This document shows, piece by piece, positions 1 through 6,704 of a stretch of DNA of 9,833 bases; within the stretch, counting starts at the first letter, position 1, and each line of letters opens with the position of its first letter. The position numbers were made by a program, and so were the translations under genes. The notes under the pieces were generated by a model. It had not been told where the DNA came from and did no database searches. It was given only the letters and a program-made list of their open reading frames with translations. Source of the stretch: an uncultured Anaerolineales bacterium (GTDB lineage Bacteria > Chloroflexota > Anaerolineae > Anaerolineales > UBA11657); assembly GCA_913040765.1 (NCBI GenBank), contig CAJWIA010000040.1:1-9833 (forward strand), read 5' to 3'.

Positions 1-2038
1 TACCTCCATCCTTTTGAATACTTGCCCATCCATAGGACGACGGATCTATATTTTCCTCTAATAGAAATCTACGCATATACTCCAAATGCAATTTTTCACA
101 ACCATGCTCCAAAACCAAACTATCTCTAATGAGTGGATGGCAAAGATAGCCTTTCAATATATTCAATAAAATTTTCTCGGAGTGCCCACTTGAAACTCCA
201 CATCCTTCTGTATGCGGCAACGTCACATATTTAGATTGCAGCTCATGTCCTACACAATTAAGATTTAATCTTTTCGCGGCCATATTTGCTACCTGGCCAG
301 CACACAGGCTCGTAGGTAAGATTAGACTGCATTGTCGATTAGATGGGTTACCTACCACTCCCTTCATCTTGGCAAACAGCTTATCCATTATAAGATGATT
401 TCGGACAGACAATGCTTGGCCATCTAATCCTAAGGTCTGTTGCTCCATATATGTCTCTTGTTCCGGCTTGCTTCCCCAATCTCTCCAAATCTGGACCTGA
501 CTATGACCCGCCTTTTCCCCAACCGTTTCCTGTCCAGATGCCACTTTCTGGACCAGTGCATATGTTAGCTTTGACTCTTCATCGATGCTAGAATTTTCCA
601 ATATCCTTCCAGCATTAACATCCATCTCAGCTGATAGCTTGTTATATACAGCGGATGTAGTTATGACCTTTACTGTGGGAACAAAAGGAAAATTGGTGAC
701 AGAACCATTGCCCGTTACAAACATAATCAAATTACATCCAGATGCGACTTGTCCTGTAACACTCTCGATATCATTACCCGGACTGTCCATAAAATATGCG
801 CCCGGATCAGTCATACGTTCCGAGTATGGAACCACATGTTCGAGCGGCAAATCATAAGGCCGTTTCATAGCTGCCCCTAATGACTTGATTGTAATGTTGT
901 ATAGTCCTCGCATTAGGTTTCCATGTGACGGATTCCCCTCTGCGGAATGACCATGTTCGCCTACCCAATCTTTGAAATGTTCAACTCTTTCCATAAAAGC
1001 GTTGCCTATCTCAGAATTTGCAACTTGGTTTAGTACATATGATTCTGCACCAATTAATTCTGGAGTTTCACTAAAATTGATAGATCCCCCATGAGAAATA
1101 AGTTTGCTAGCTACCCTCGCCATCAACGGATTACCCGTAATTCCTGAAAACGCGTCCGAACCTCCACATTGCAGAGCTATTTTAAGCTCGCTCACATCAT
1201 GAGCAGATCTCGCTGCACTATTAGCGCCAACAATCCAATTGTGAACAATTTGTACACCCTGCTCTATAGATTGACTAGGATCACCATCCATTATTACCGT
1301 CTGGTTAGTAACTGGCACTATGTCGTCATGATGACTTTGAAGATAATTAATAATGTTAGTACTCTGTACTTTTGCACCAGAATGATCAACCAGCAAAACT
1401 GCAGCAAGGTTCGGATGTAAAAGGAACCCAGCCAATGTACTTAGTACTATGTCTGTATTACTTGCGTTAGCTCTAGCTCCTTCTGTATGTTCAACACATA
1501 CAATCCCATTGAGATTATCAAGCACATCTGCCAAATGCTCCACCCTTTGCGTAATAAGCCGAGCACAGCTTGCTGCCAAGGAAGATGTAGCCACCACAGC
1601 AATATAATTTCTCGTACCAATCCCTCTATCGCCATCACGCTGATATCCCATAAATTTAGGCGCGCTTTTTGAGTCAATAATACGCTGCGGATTAGCAATA
1701 CAAATAGAATCAGAACTGTACTTGGGACTATAATCTACAAAGTTTTCTGTAATACCGGTAGTAGTTATGCGACCAGATACCTCTATAGCATCAACACTAG
1801 CTTTGTTATAAACAGCTTCACCTGTTTGGATATCACAATTTGCCACACCAAAGACATTACCCCAAGACAGCAGATTATCTCCACATTCGATATCTTCAAC
1901 TGCTATTCTAAATCCTACCGGAACATCCGAGTTAAGTCTTATGGATGTTCCAAATTGCGTAGTACCAGAATCACCCACAGTTCCGTCTTGTGTGGCTATA
2001 GCTACGTTATCACTAGGATGTGGTAAGTAAAGTAACAT
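1..2038 (-). CDS. uxaA: UxaA-family altronate/galactarate dehydratase, tandem double-module form (3' end cut by window edge)
   Basis: Reading the minus strand from the ATG at 2038 gives 679 codons with no stop, running off the window, so the C-terminus is missing. Residues 1-85 form a SAF-type N-terminal domain (HPSDNVAIATQDG near residue 7). Residues 141-525 follow E. coli UxaA in order: GTRNY at 141, HTEGA at 184, QCGGSDAFSG at 290, SLGA at 386, PGNDIESVTG at 420, FVPTVKV at 452. A second module then begins: VRNHL near 545, ILPTSLC ending at C579, HTEGCG at 609, EHGCE at 644. E. coli UxaA ends after one module (about 495 residues), so this is a tandem duplication or fusion. Family members dehydrate D-altronate or galactarate to 2-keto-3-deoxy acids in the cytoplasm. 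The start is fixed by an in-frame TAG at 2053-2051; no clear ribosome binding site precedes it. It lies 39 bases after the alcohol dehydrogenase. Family assignment is firm; the exact substrate is inferred from neighbours. Confidence 0.88.
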   Translation of the reverse strand, partial: MLLYLPHPSDNVAIATQDGTVGDSGTTQFGTSIRLNSDVPVGFRIAVEDIECGDNLLSWGNVFGVANCDIQTGEAVYNKASVDAIEVSGRITTTGITENFVDYSPKYSSDSICIANPQRIIDSKSAPKFMGYQRDGDRGIGTRNYIAVVATSSLAASCARLITQRVEHLADVLDNLNGIVCVEHTEGARANASNTDIVLSTLAGFLLHPNLAAVLLVDHSGAKVQSTNIINYLQSHHDDIVPVTNQTVIMDGDPSQSIEQGVQIVHNWIVGANSAARSAHDVSELKIALQCGGSDAFSGITGNPLMARVASKLISHGGSINFSETPELIGAESYVLNQVANSEIGNAFMERVEHFKDWVGEHGHSAEGNPSHGNLMRGLYNITIKSLGAAMKRPYDLPLEHVVPYSERMTDPGAYFMDSPGNDIESVTGQVASGCNLIMFVTGNGSVTNFPFVPTVKVITTSAVYNKLSAEMDVNAGRILENSSIDEESKLTYALVQKVASGQETVGEKAGHSQVQIWRDWGSKPEQETYMEQQTLGLDGQALSVRNHLIMDKLFAKMKGVVGNPSNRQCSLILPTSLCAGQVANMAAKRLNLNCVGHELQSKYVTLPHTEGCGVSSGHSEKILLNILKGYLCHPLIRDSLVLEHGCEKLHLEYMRRFLLEENIDPSSYGWASIQKDGG

Positions 2039-2077
2039 AAGTACCAGGCTCTATTCCATGAGTATTTGTAGTCTTTT

Positions 2078-3109
2078 CTAGGTTATTTCAACAACACCCT
2101 TTATTAACTCCGTCGAGTCACACCATACTGGAAGTGTTTTCACTAGGGAATTCCAATTCGCACGCTCACTGATCCAATGGCTAGTACCTATTATCCCATC
2201 CTCCATCAGTGTTATTAGATCAGTAAAGTCATGTGGAAGAGCATTTCTGCTAGCCATTAGGGTGAGTTCATTCCTATGAAAATACTCATCATTTATCACT
2301 ATATTTTCTCTATTGAATCCTACTAGAATTATCTTGCCACCACTTGCTGCATAATCAAAGCTAGACTCCATCGATTTTGTGTTGCCTGTAGCATCAAACA
2401 CTGCAGTAGGCATTTCACCACTTGAAACACTTGTCCTTTCCTTTGCCATCACAACTGGATCCACAAAACTATTTTGGATCCCAAAATGTTTTTTTGCAAA
2501 TTGTACTCTTTTATCATTTACGTCTAGAACCGAGACCTGAGCACCAACTAAATTTACACTCTGTATAACACTCAATCCAATTGGACCCGCGCCTACAACC
2601 AGAACCACATCATTCTTGGTTATTCCTGAGCGTTTTACTGCATGATATCCTATAGCTAGAGTCTCAATAAGAGCCAATTGTTCATAATCCAATTTAGATG
2701 AGCGATGCAATTTGTTAGATGGGACAACAAACTGTTCACAAAGCCCACCATCAATGTGTACGCCTAGCACTTTCAATCTAGTGCAATGGTTAGTGTGACC
2801 TCGCCGGCATGAATAACAAAGGTTACCATCTTGTTCGTTGCAACCTATATATGGTTCCACAGCGCAAGCATCACCAGGAACAAGATGGGTGACATCTGAT
2901 CCCACTGCTAAAACTTCCACCCCTAATTCATGACCGATAACTAAAGGATAATTGATGAAAGGCTGTTTCCCTCTATATGCATGATAATCAGTTCCACATA
3001 TTCCTACAACACGTGGCCTAACAAGTACGCTAGTGGTGTCGAGCAGATTGTTCTTTGGAATATCTTTATATACAATTTGATTGGGCGCCTCTAATACTAT
3101 TGCTTTCAT
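2078..3109 (-). CDS. Zinc-dependent medium-chain alcohol dehydrogenase, likely L-galactonate 5-dehydrogenase type
   Basis: This 343-residue protein is a complete MDR-superfamily sugar or polyol dehydrogenase. The GroES-like N-terminal half has the catalytic zinc ligands C38 (in GICGTD), H60 and E61 (in GHELG), and the four structural-zinc cysteines C90, C98, C101 and C109. The Rossmann half has GAGPIG at 173-178 and an acidic D196 at the end of the second strand, which favours NAD over NADP. Among close families are L-threonine, sorbitol and L-idonate dehydrogenases and the L-galactonate dehydrogenases that make D-tagaturonate. Its place directly between UxaB-like and UxaA-like genes, with a lactonase upstream, favours C5 oxidation of an L-aldonate. 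An alternative is oxidation of the free sugar (L-fucose or L-galactose dehydrogenase). Only 11 bases separate it from the preceding gene, and a good ribosome binding site overlaps that gene's stop codon. Confidence 0.85.
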   Translation of the reverse strand: MKAIVLEAPNQIVYKDIPKNNLLDTTSVLVRPRVVGICGTDYHAYRGKQPFINYPLVIGHELGVEVLAVGSDVTHLVPGDACAVEPYIGCNEQDGNLCYSCRRGHTNHCTRLKVLGVHIDGGLCEQFVVPSNKLHRSSKLDYEQLALIETLAIGYHAVKRSGITKNDVVLVVGAGPIGLSVIQSVNLVGAQVSVLDVNDKRVQFAKKHFGIQNSFVDPVVMAKERTSVSSGEMPTAVFDATGNTKSMESSFDYAASGGKIILVGFNRENIVINDEYFHRNELTLMASRNALPHDFTDLITLMEDGIIGTSHWISERANWNSLVKTLPVWCDSTELIKGVVEIT

Positions 3110-3116
3110 TTTTGTT

Positions 3117-3121
3117 ACCTC
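3117..3121 (-). promoter_or_regulatory. Ribosome binding site of the alcohol dehydrogenase gene
   Basis: GAGGT lies 7 bases before the ATG at 3109 and shares its first base with the TAG stop codon of the UxaB-like gene. It is the clearest Shine-Dalgarno match in the window. Terminating ribosomes could re-initiate here, which would couple the two oxidoreductases. Confidence 0.6.
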
Positions 3122-4239
3122 TATATGATGTCCCGCAAAAGCTCTGACAATATTGGGGGTTTCTTATCGTTCTGCTCAATATATTCGTGGTAAGTGGGCA
3201 ACAACCTCCTACGGAGTTTTGTTTCATGCATTAATGCAATATCCGAAAGCTTGTGTTCTATGAACGGGTTGTACAATCGACTCAAGGTGGTATCCACAAA
3301 TTCCAAAGCATCACTTGCCCTATCAGAAATAGTAGGTGCAACTTCACTATACAATAAATCTCTGAGCCATTGTAATCTTACTGGATCGTCTAAGACTTCT
3401 CGGACTGTAGAGTCATTTTCTGACAACAAGGTTTGAACGAGTGCAGTATGAGCTCCATTTAATATACGTAGTTTACACAATGTTACCTGCGACAGATTGT
3501 CGCATGACTTAATAGCGTCATGCTGAAATGGCAATCCGCCTTTGTTACTTGATTCAACTGCCCAAAGAGCATATGGTTCAGTCATTACGTCTAAAGTTTC
3601 AGTTTCCACACCGTTATGTTGATTTGATGGAGAAGCCACAATTCGGTCTACAAGAGTGTTCAGCCAAACTACATCTTCTCTAATCCATTCAAGACAATCA
3701 TCTTCGACACCCCAAACTTTGGCCTGATCAATCACCATGTTAAGCAGTGTATTACCGTTATTTTCAATAAGTTCGCATGGCGCCACGGTAACATCACTTA
3801 GATCAGCATTGTACCGACTTATCAAAACCGCAAGTAACTTTGCAGGAAATGACTTAGGGCAGGTTGTCATATCCACGCTGGTTTTGTCTAAAACATAACC
3901 AGCTTCAGTAGCATTTGAGGTAATTACAATAGATTCTGCTGTACAGCACACATCTAATACCTCCAACCAGTCATGTTCAGCGCTAAGAGCATTCCCTATA
4001 GATTTTACTTCTATATCGTCCTGTATTTCATCATCACCGGAAAATCCACGTATATAAGCCACATACCTACAATTCTGCAACCGAAACTGTGTGACGCGCT
4101 CAGTCCCAGTTGATTGCACCACTGTAATCGGGCAAACTTCTATCCCATCGTCTATTGCCTGCTGGGCAAACAAATCAACAAACCCTCTCAGAAATTTTCC
4201 GCTACCGAACTGTAATATTTGCGTCTTATTCTTTGTCAT
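3121..4239 (-). CDS. uxaB: UxaB-type D-tagaturonate reductase / D-altronate oxidoreductase (short form)
   Basis: The 372-residue product belongs to the polyol-specific long-chain dehydrogenase (mannitol dehydrogenase) family. The N-terminal nucleotide-binding signature is FGSGKFLRGF at 11-20. SNATEAG (108-114), FPAKL (131-135), CELIENNG (155-162) and LVDRIVAS (196-203) match UxaB closely. The catalytic pattern KLRILNGAH at 256-264 gives K256, N261 and H264, the same spacing as the Lys-Asn-His triad of the family. UxaB reduces D-tagaturonate to D-altronate with NADH in the cytoplasm. E. coli UxaB is about 480 residues; this protein stops just after the KLRRRLLPTY region and lacks about 100 C-terminal residues. 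The next gene starts 11 bases on, so no lost frameshifted tail can fit; mannitol-1-phosphate dehydrogenases are of similar short length. It follows a 173-base AT-rich gap and probably begins a transcription unit with the two genes after it. No strong ribosome binding site is visible. Confidence 0.85.
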   Translation of the reverse strand: MTKNKTQILQFGSGKFLRGFVDLFAQQAIDDGIEVCPITVVQSTGTERVTQFRLQNCRYVAYIRGFSGDDEIQDDIEVKSIGNALSAEHDWLEVLDVCCTAESIVITSNATEAGYVLDKTSVDMTTCPKSFPAKLLAVLISRYNADLSDVTVAPCELIENNGNTLLNMVIDQAKVWGVEDDCLEWIREDVVWLNTLVDRIVASPSNQHNGVETETLDVMTEPYALWAVESSNKGGLPFQHDAIKSCDNLSQVTLCKLRILNGAHTALVQTLLSENDSTVREVLDDPVRLQWLRDLLYSEVAPTISDRASDALEFVDTTLSRLYNPFIEHKLSDIALMHETKLRRRLLPTYHEYIEQNDKKPPILSELLRDII

Positions 4240-4260
4240 AAAGATAACTAATAAACTATA

Positions 4261-4289
4261 TTAATATACAAAACCATGTTAATCGGCAA
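4261..4289 (-). promoter_or_regulatory. Possible sigma-70-type promoter for the uxaB-adh-uxaA unit
   Basis: In the AT-rich gap before the UxaB-like gene, TTGCCG (4289-4284) and TATTAA (4266-4261) are 17 bases apart, each matching four of six consensus positions. A transcript would start near 4254, leaving a short leader before the ATG at 4239. The -10 element lies inside a perfect 12-bp AT palindrome at 4257-4268. In such AT-rich sequence matches of this quality can arise by chance, so this is a suggestion only. Confidence 0.27.
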
Positions 4290-4412
4290 ACTAACTTTCA
4301 TACAATAAAATCAATATCAAAATATCGACCAATAAATCAATGATCCAAAAAGGCATCTATCGTTTAGTGTCTTAATACGATCCATATGCAAGAATATTTG
4401 TTTAAATAATAC

Positions 4413-5270
4413 TCATATTCTATAAAATTTTTCAGCATTCTTTTGGAAAATACAATCTAATTCGGATGAACTAAGATGGGAAAGACAATCCAATAATGCC
4501 TCAAACCAACCTTGATAAGTAGTAGCAAGAGTCGCCACTGGCCAATCTCCACCAAACATCACTCTGTCAATCCCAAAAGATTCTAAGGCATGCTCAATAT
4601 AAGGAACAAATTCAGCAGTGGTCCATGATGCTCGGTCTGCCTCAGTTGCCATACCAGAAAGTTTGCAAGATATGTTTGGGTGCGCCGACAAATCAGATAT
4701 ATGACCTTTCCATGCATGCAACTTTTTATTCTTAATGTCTGGTTTACCCAAATGATCTAAAACGAAATTTACACTAGGACATCTGTCTACAAGCTCTACA
4801 ACATCCGGTAGTTGTGTATGGTTTACACAAACATCGAAAGTAAATCCGAATTTCTCCAGATTTAGCACTCCTTCTACAAATTCTTTGTGAGTTCCAAAAC
4901 CGTCGGCCTCTGACTGTAAAATTCGTCGCACACCGCGAACAAGCTCTATACCCGCTAACCTATCCAGAGTAGATTCAAGTAGCGTATTATTCTCTATCGG
5001 TGCAAATGCAACTATTCCAGCAATTCGAGTTTCAACAGCAGCTAACTCAGTTACCCACTTAACTTCATCTAATCCCTGTGACGGTAGACAATCAGCCTGC
5101 ACAAATATCAACTTGTCAATATGACAATCTGTAGTTTCTTGTAATAAATCCGAAGGCAAATAAGTACGCCTGATAGAGGGTTCCTCCAACAACCACTTAT
5201 ATTCCAACAGTTCTATATCCCAAAAGTGAACATGGGAATCAACTATCTTTACATCATTAACCATTGTCAC
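4413..5270 (-). CDS. Amidohydrolase of COG3618, probable L-fucono/L-galactono-1,5-lactonase type
   Basis: The 285-residue protein is a complete metal-dependent TIM-barrel hydrolase of the Amidohydro_2 family. It has the first-strand HxH metal motif (DSHVHFWD, H13 and H15), VQAD at 57-60, RGVRR at 112-116, DHLGKP at 172-177, CKLSG at 202-206 and the last-strand GGDWPV with D242. This order is typical of COG3618, whose characterised members hydrolyse aldonolactones such as L-fucono- and L-galactono-1,5-lactone. The lactone would come from oxidation of a released L-sugar, and the product would feed the dehydrogenases encoded next. There is no signal peptide. The GTG start at 5270 overlaps the preceding sulfatase by 14 bases and has AAGAG at a good distance; an ATG two codons in (5264) is the alternative and changes nothing functional. 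Other COG3618 members open different lactones, including 2-pyrone-4,6-dicarboxylate, so the sugar lactone role rests on context. Confidence 0.85.
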   Translation of the reverse strand: MTMVNDVKIVDSHVHFWDIELLEYKWLLEEPSIRRTYLPSDLLQETTDCHIDKLIFVQADCLPSQGLDEVKWVTELAAVETRIAGIVAFAPIENNTLLESTLDRLAGIELVRGVRRILQSEADGFGTHKEFVEGVLNLEKFGFTFDVCVNHTQLPDVVELVDRCPSVNFVLDHLGKPDIKNKKLHAWKGHISDLSAHPNISCKLSGMATEADRASWTTAEFVPYIEHALESFGIDRVMFGGDWPVATLATTYQGWFEALLDCLSHLSSSELDCIFQKNAEKFYRI

Positions 5271-6576
5271 TATACGTACTCTTGGACAACTTAGTAATTA
5301 TGTCAGGATGTTTAGAAGCAATGTTATGATCTTCAAGCGGGTCAGTCTTCAAATCGAAAAGTAAGTTTTCCTCTTTACTGTCTAGTACCAGTTTATATCT
5401 TCCATCAAATGCAAGACTCCAGTCTCTGAATTCACTAATTAACACCTCTCTGTGTTCGGTGCATTTGCCATCCAAAAGTGGGAGCAATGAAATAGAATCC
5501 ATATCGTCAAGTTGCGAACAACCTGCAAAATCGAGAAAAGTTGCCGTAAGATCATGGAGACTCACCAAGGCATTACTACGCAAACCTCCATAGGAACTAA
5601 ATGGATCTCTAACAATTAATGGTATTCTTACTGCGGGATCGCGCCAAGTGCCTTTGCCCCATTTACCATGATCCCCTAGCATGTCCCCGTGATCACTGGC
5701 ATACACAATTACTGTATTGTCATATTCTCCTCTATTTTTTACTTTTTCCACAAATCTACCAGTCAATCGGTCAATATTCTCAATCATTGCTGCATAGTTT
5801 CGCCTAGCTCTTCCTGTATTTTCTTTAGCTGGCATGAAGGGATTGTGTGGTTGTGGTATGACCATATTATTGCACTTGGATCGCATTGTTTCCGTAATAT
5901 CCATAGGAGCATGTGGTCCAACAAAGTTGACTACCATATGCCACGGTCTGTCAGTCGGCGCTCTATCAAGCAAATCTAGTCCCCGTTCAGCAACCCAGTT
6001 ATCACAATAGGCATGATCCGGAAGAGCAGTAGTATATGCATTCGAATGTGCTTGACGGTTCTCATGCTCACTAAGGTGGGTTTCCAAAACACCTTGCTGT
6101 TGTAGATATGATAGGTATGGACCCATCGGTTTGCCGTGAAATTTGAAGCTATTCACACCATCTATCTTGCCTTCGCAGTCAATACCCGCAGAGAAACCCC
6201 ATTCATTGATTAATCGAGAACCATCTGATCCCCAGTGCAAATTGCTCGGTGATATATCCTTGTGAAGATCAAACTTACCCACTCCTGCAGTAAAATATCC
6301 CTTCGCACGTAGTGTTTGGTAATAAGTTGGAATACTAAGAGGATAATTGAACTCGTTACTTTTTACTCCACAGTTACGATAACTTCTGCCTGATGCAAGA
6401 CAAGCACGGGCTGGTCCACACATAGGTGATGGTGTATATGCCTGATTAAAGGCCATACCCTCACCTGCTAACATATCGATATTAGGTGTATTTACCGGAC
6501 CAGAAAAACACCCGAGCCAGTCAAAACGGTGCTGGTCAGGTAAAAGGAAAAGAATATTTGGATGATTACTTTTCAT
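5257..6576 (-). CDS. Type I (S1) sulfatase, cytoplasmic, CGPAR active site
   Basis: The 439-residue protein is a full-length formylglycine-dependent sulfatase of the alkaline phosphatase superfamily. It removes sulfate esters, here most likely from a carbohydrate. The start of the fold is PNILFLLPDQHR (D14 and Q15 at the metal site, where many S1 enzymes have two Asp). The activation motif CGPARACLASGR at 53-64 has C53 as the residue converted to formylglycine and R57. K101 and H105 follow in GVGKFDLH, then GPHAPMD (H222) and YASDHGD (D295, H296). The C-terminal subdomain ends normally with a LFDLKTDPLEDHN-like strand. There is no signal peptide or lipobox, so the enzyme should act inside the cell. 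GAGAG stands 6 bases before the ATG. It follows a 128-base gap with inverted repeats after the GH29 gene and overlaps the lactonase gene. Substrate cannot be read from the sequence; an S1 subfamily would need comparison. Confidence 0.9.
   Translation of the reverse strand: MKSNHPNILFLLPDQHRFDWLGCFSGPVNTPNIDMLAGEGMAFNQAYTPSPMCGPARACLASGRSYRNCGVKSNEFNYPLSIPTYYQTLRAKGYFTAGVGKFDLHKDISPSNLHWGSDGSRLINEWGFSAGIDCEGKIDGVNSFKFHGKPMGPYLSYLQQQGVLETHLSEHENRQAHSNAYTTALPDHAYCDNWVAERGLDLLDRAPTDRPWHMVVNFVGPHAPMDITETMRSKCNNMVIPQPHNPFMPAKENTGRARRNYAAMIENIDRLTGRFVEKVKNRGEYDNTVIVYASDHGDMLGDHGKWGKGTWRDPAVRIPLIVRDPFSSYGGLRSNALVSLHDLTATFLDFAGCSQLDDMDSISLLPLLDGKCTEHREVLISEFRDWSLAFDGRYKLVLDSKEENLLFDLKTDPLEDHNIASKHPDIITKLSKSTYSDNG
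5279..5283 (-). promoter_or_regulatory. Ribosome binding site supporting the GTG start of the amidohydrolase
   Basis: AAGAG lies 8 bases before the GTG at 5270 but 14 before the ATG at 5264. Spacing therefore mildly favours the GTG start. The site is inside the end of the sulfatase coding region, so coupling to upstream translation could also serve either start. Confidence 0.35.
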
Positions 6577-6582
6577 CTATAA

Positions 6583-6587
6583 CTCTC
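6583..6587 (-). promoter_or_regulatory. Ribosome binding site of the second sulfatase gene
   Basis: GAGAG lies 6 bases before the ATG at 6576. Unlike the overlapped genes upstream, this gene has its own initiation signal after a gap, consistent with independent translation of the second half of the cluster. Confidence 0.45.
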
Positions 6588-6634
6588 AATCCATGCAAAT
6601 AATCGAATAATTATTTCAGTACTCGAGATACTAC

Positions 6635-6646
6635 AGAACATGTTCT
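6635..6646. promoter_or_regulatory. Perfect 12-bp palindrome, candidate operator
   Basis: AGAACATGTTCT is a perfect dyad in the gap between the GH29 gene and the second sulfatase, 59 bases before the sulfatase ATG and two bases from a longer stem-loop. Its length and position suit a repressor or activator site, but no second copy was seen in the window and no regulator gene is present, so the role is unproven. Confidence 0.3.
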
Positions 6647-6648
6647 CC

Positions 6649-6681
6649 TAATCCTTCTTGTTCCATGCACAAGAAGGATTA
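6649..6681 (-). repeat. Inverted repeat forming a 12-bp stem with a 9-base loop
   Basis: TAATCCTTCTTG (6649-6660) and CAAGAAGGATTA (6670-6681) are perfect reverse complements around a 9-base loop. The stem begins 24 bases after the GH29 stop codon. The minus-strand sequence after it lacks a T run, so it does not look like a standard intrinsic terminator. It could protect the upstream mRNA from 3' decay, act as a partial terminator, or mark an RNA processing site that sets different levels for the two halves of the cluster. Confidence 0.6.
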
Positions 6682-6704
6682 TCATTCATATGATCACAAT
6701 TTGT

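Noticed and set aside
585..1698. Short open frames on both strands inside the left-end region, such as 585-857 plus, 1169-1420 plus and 1447-1698 minus
   Set aside because: The minus frame read from 2038 is open throughout and its translation matches UxaA motifs along its whole length; the others are in other frames and resemble nothing.
1..2038. Frameshifted or degraded uxaA pseudogene, suggested by the absence of a closed long frame
   Set aside because: Direct translation shows an uninterrupted frame; it is merely cut by the window edge.
2051..2059. ATG GAA TAG, a two-codon open frame in phase with and 7 codons before the UxaA-family start
   Set aside because: There is no ribosome binding site before it and the UxaA-like N-terminus begins naturally at 2038; probably chance.
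4397..4425. Possible terminator stem GAATAT/ATATTC overlapping the end of the amidohydrolase gene
   Set aside because: Only six AT-rich pairs with a long loop and no T run; easily due to chance in this composition.
5619..5979. Two overlapping plus-strand open frames of 62 and 96 codons inside the second sulfatase gene
   Set aside because: They lie antisense to a well-conserved sulfatase core, have cysteine- and serine-rich low-information translations and no ribosome binding site.
6649..6681. Intrinsic terminator after the GH29 gene
   Set aside because: The stem is strong, but no T run follows it on the minus strand, and the cluster continues in the same direction; it is listed as an inverted repeat only.
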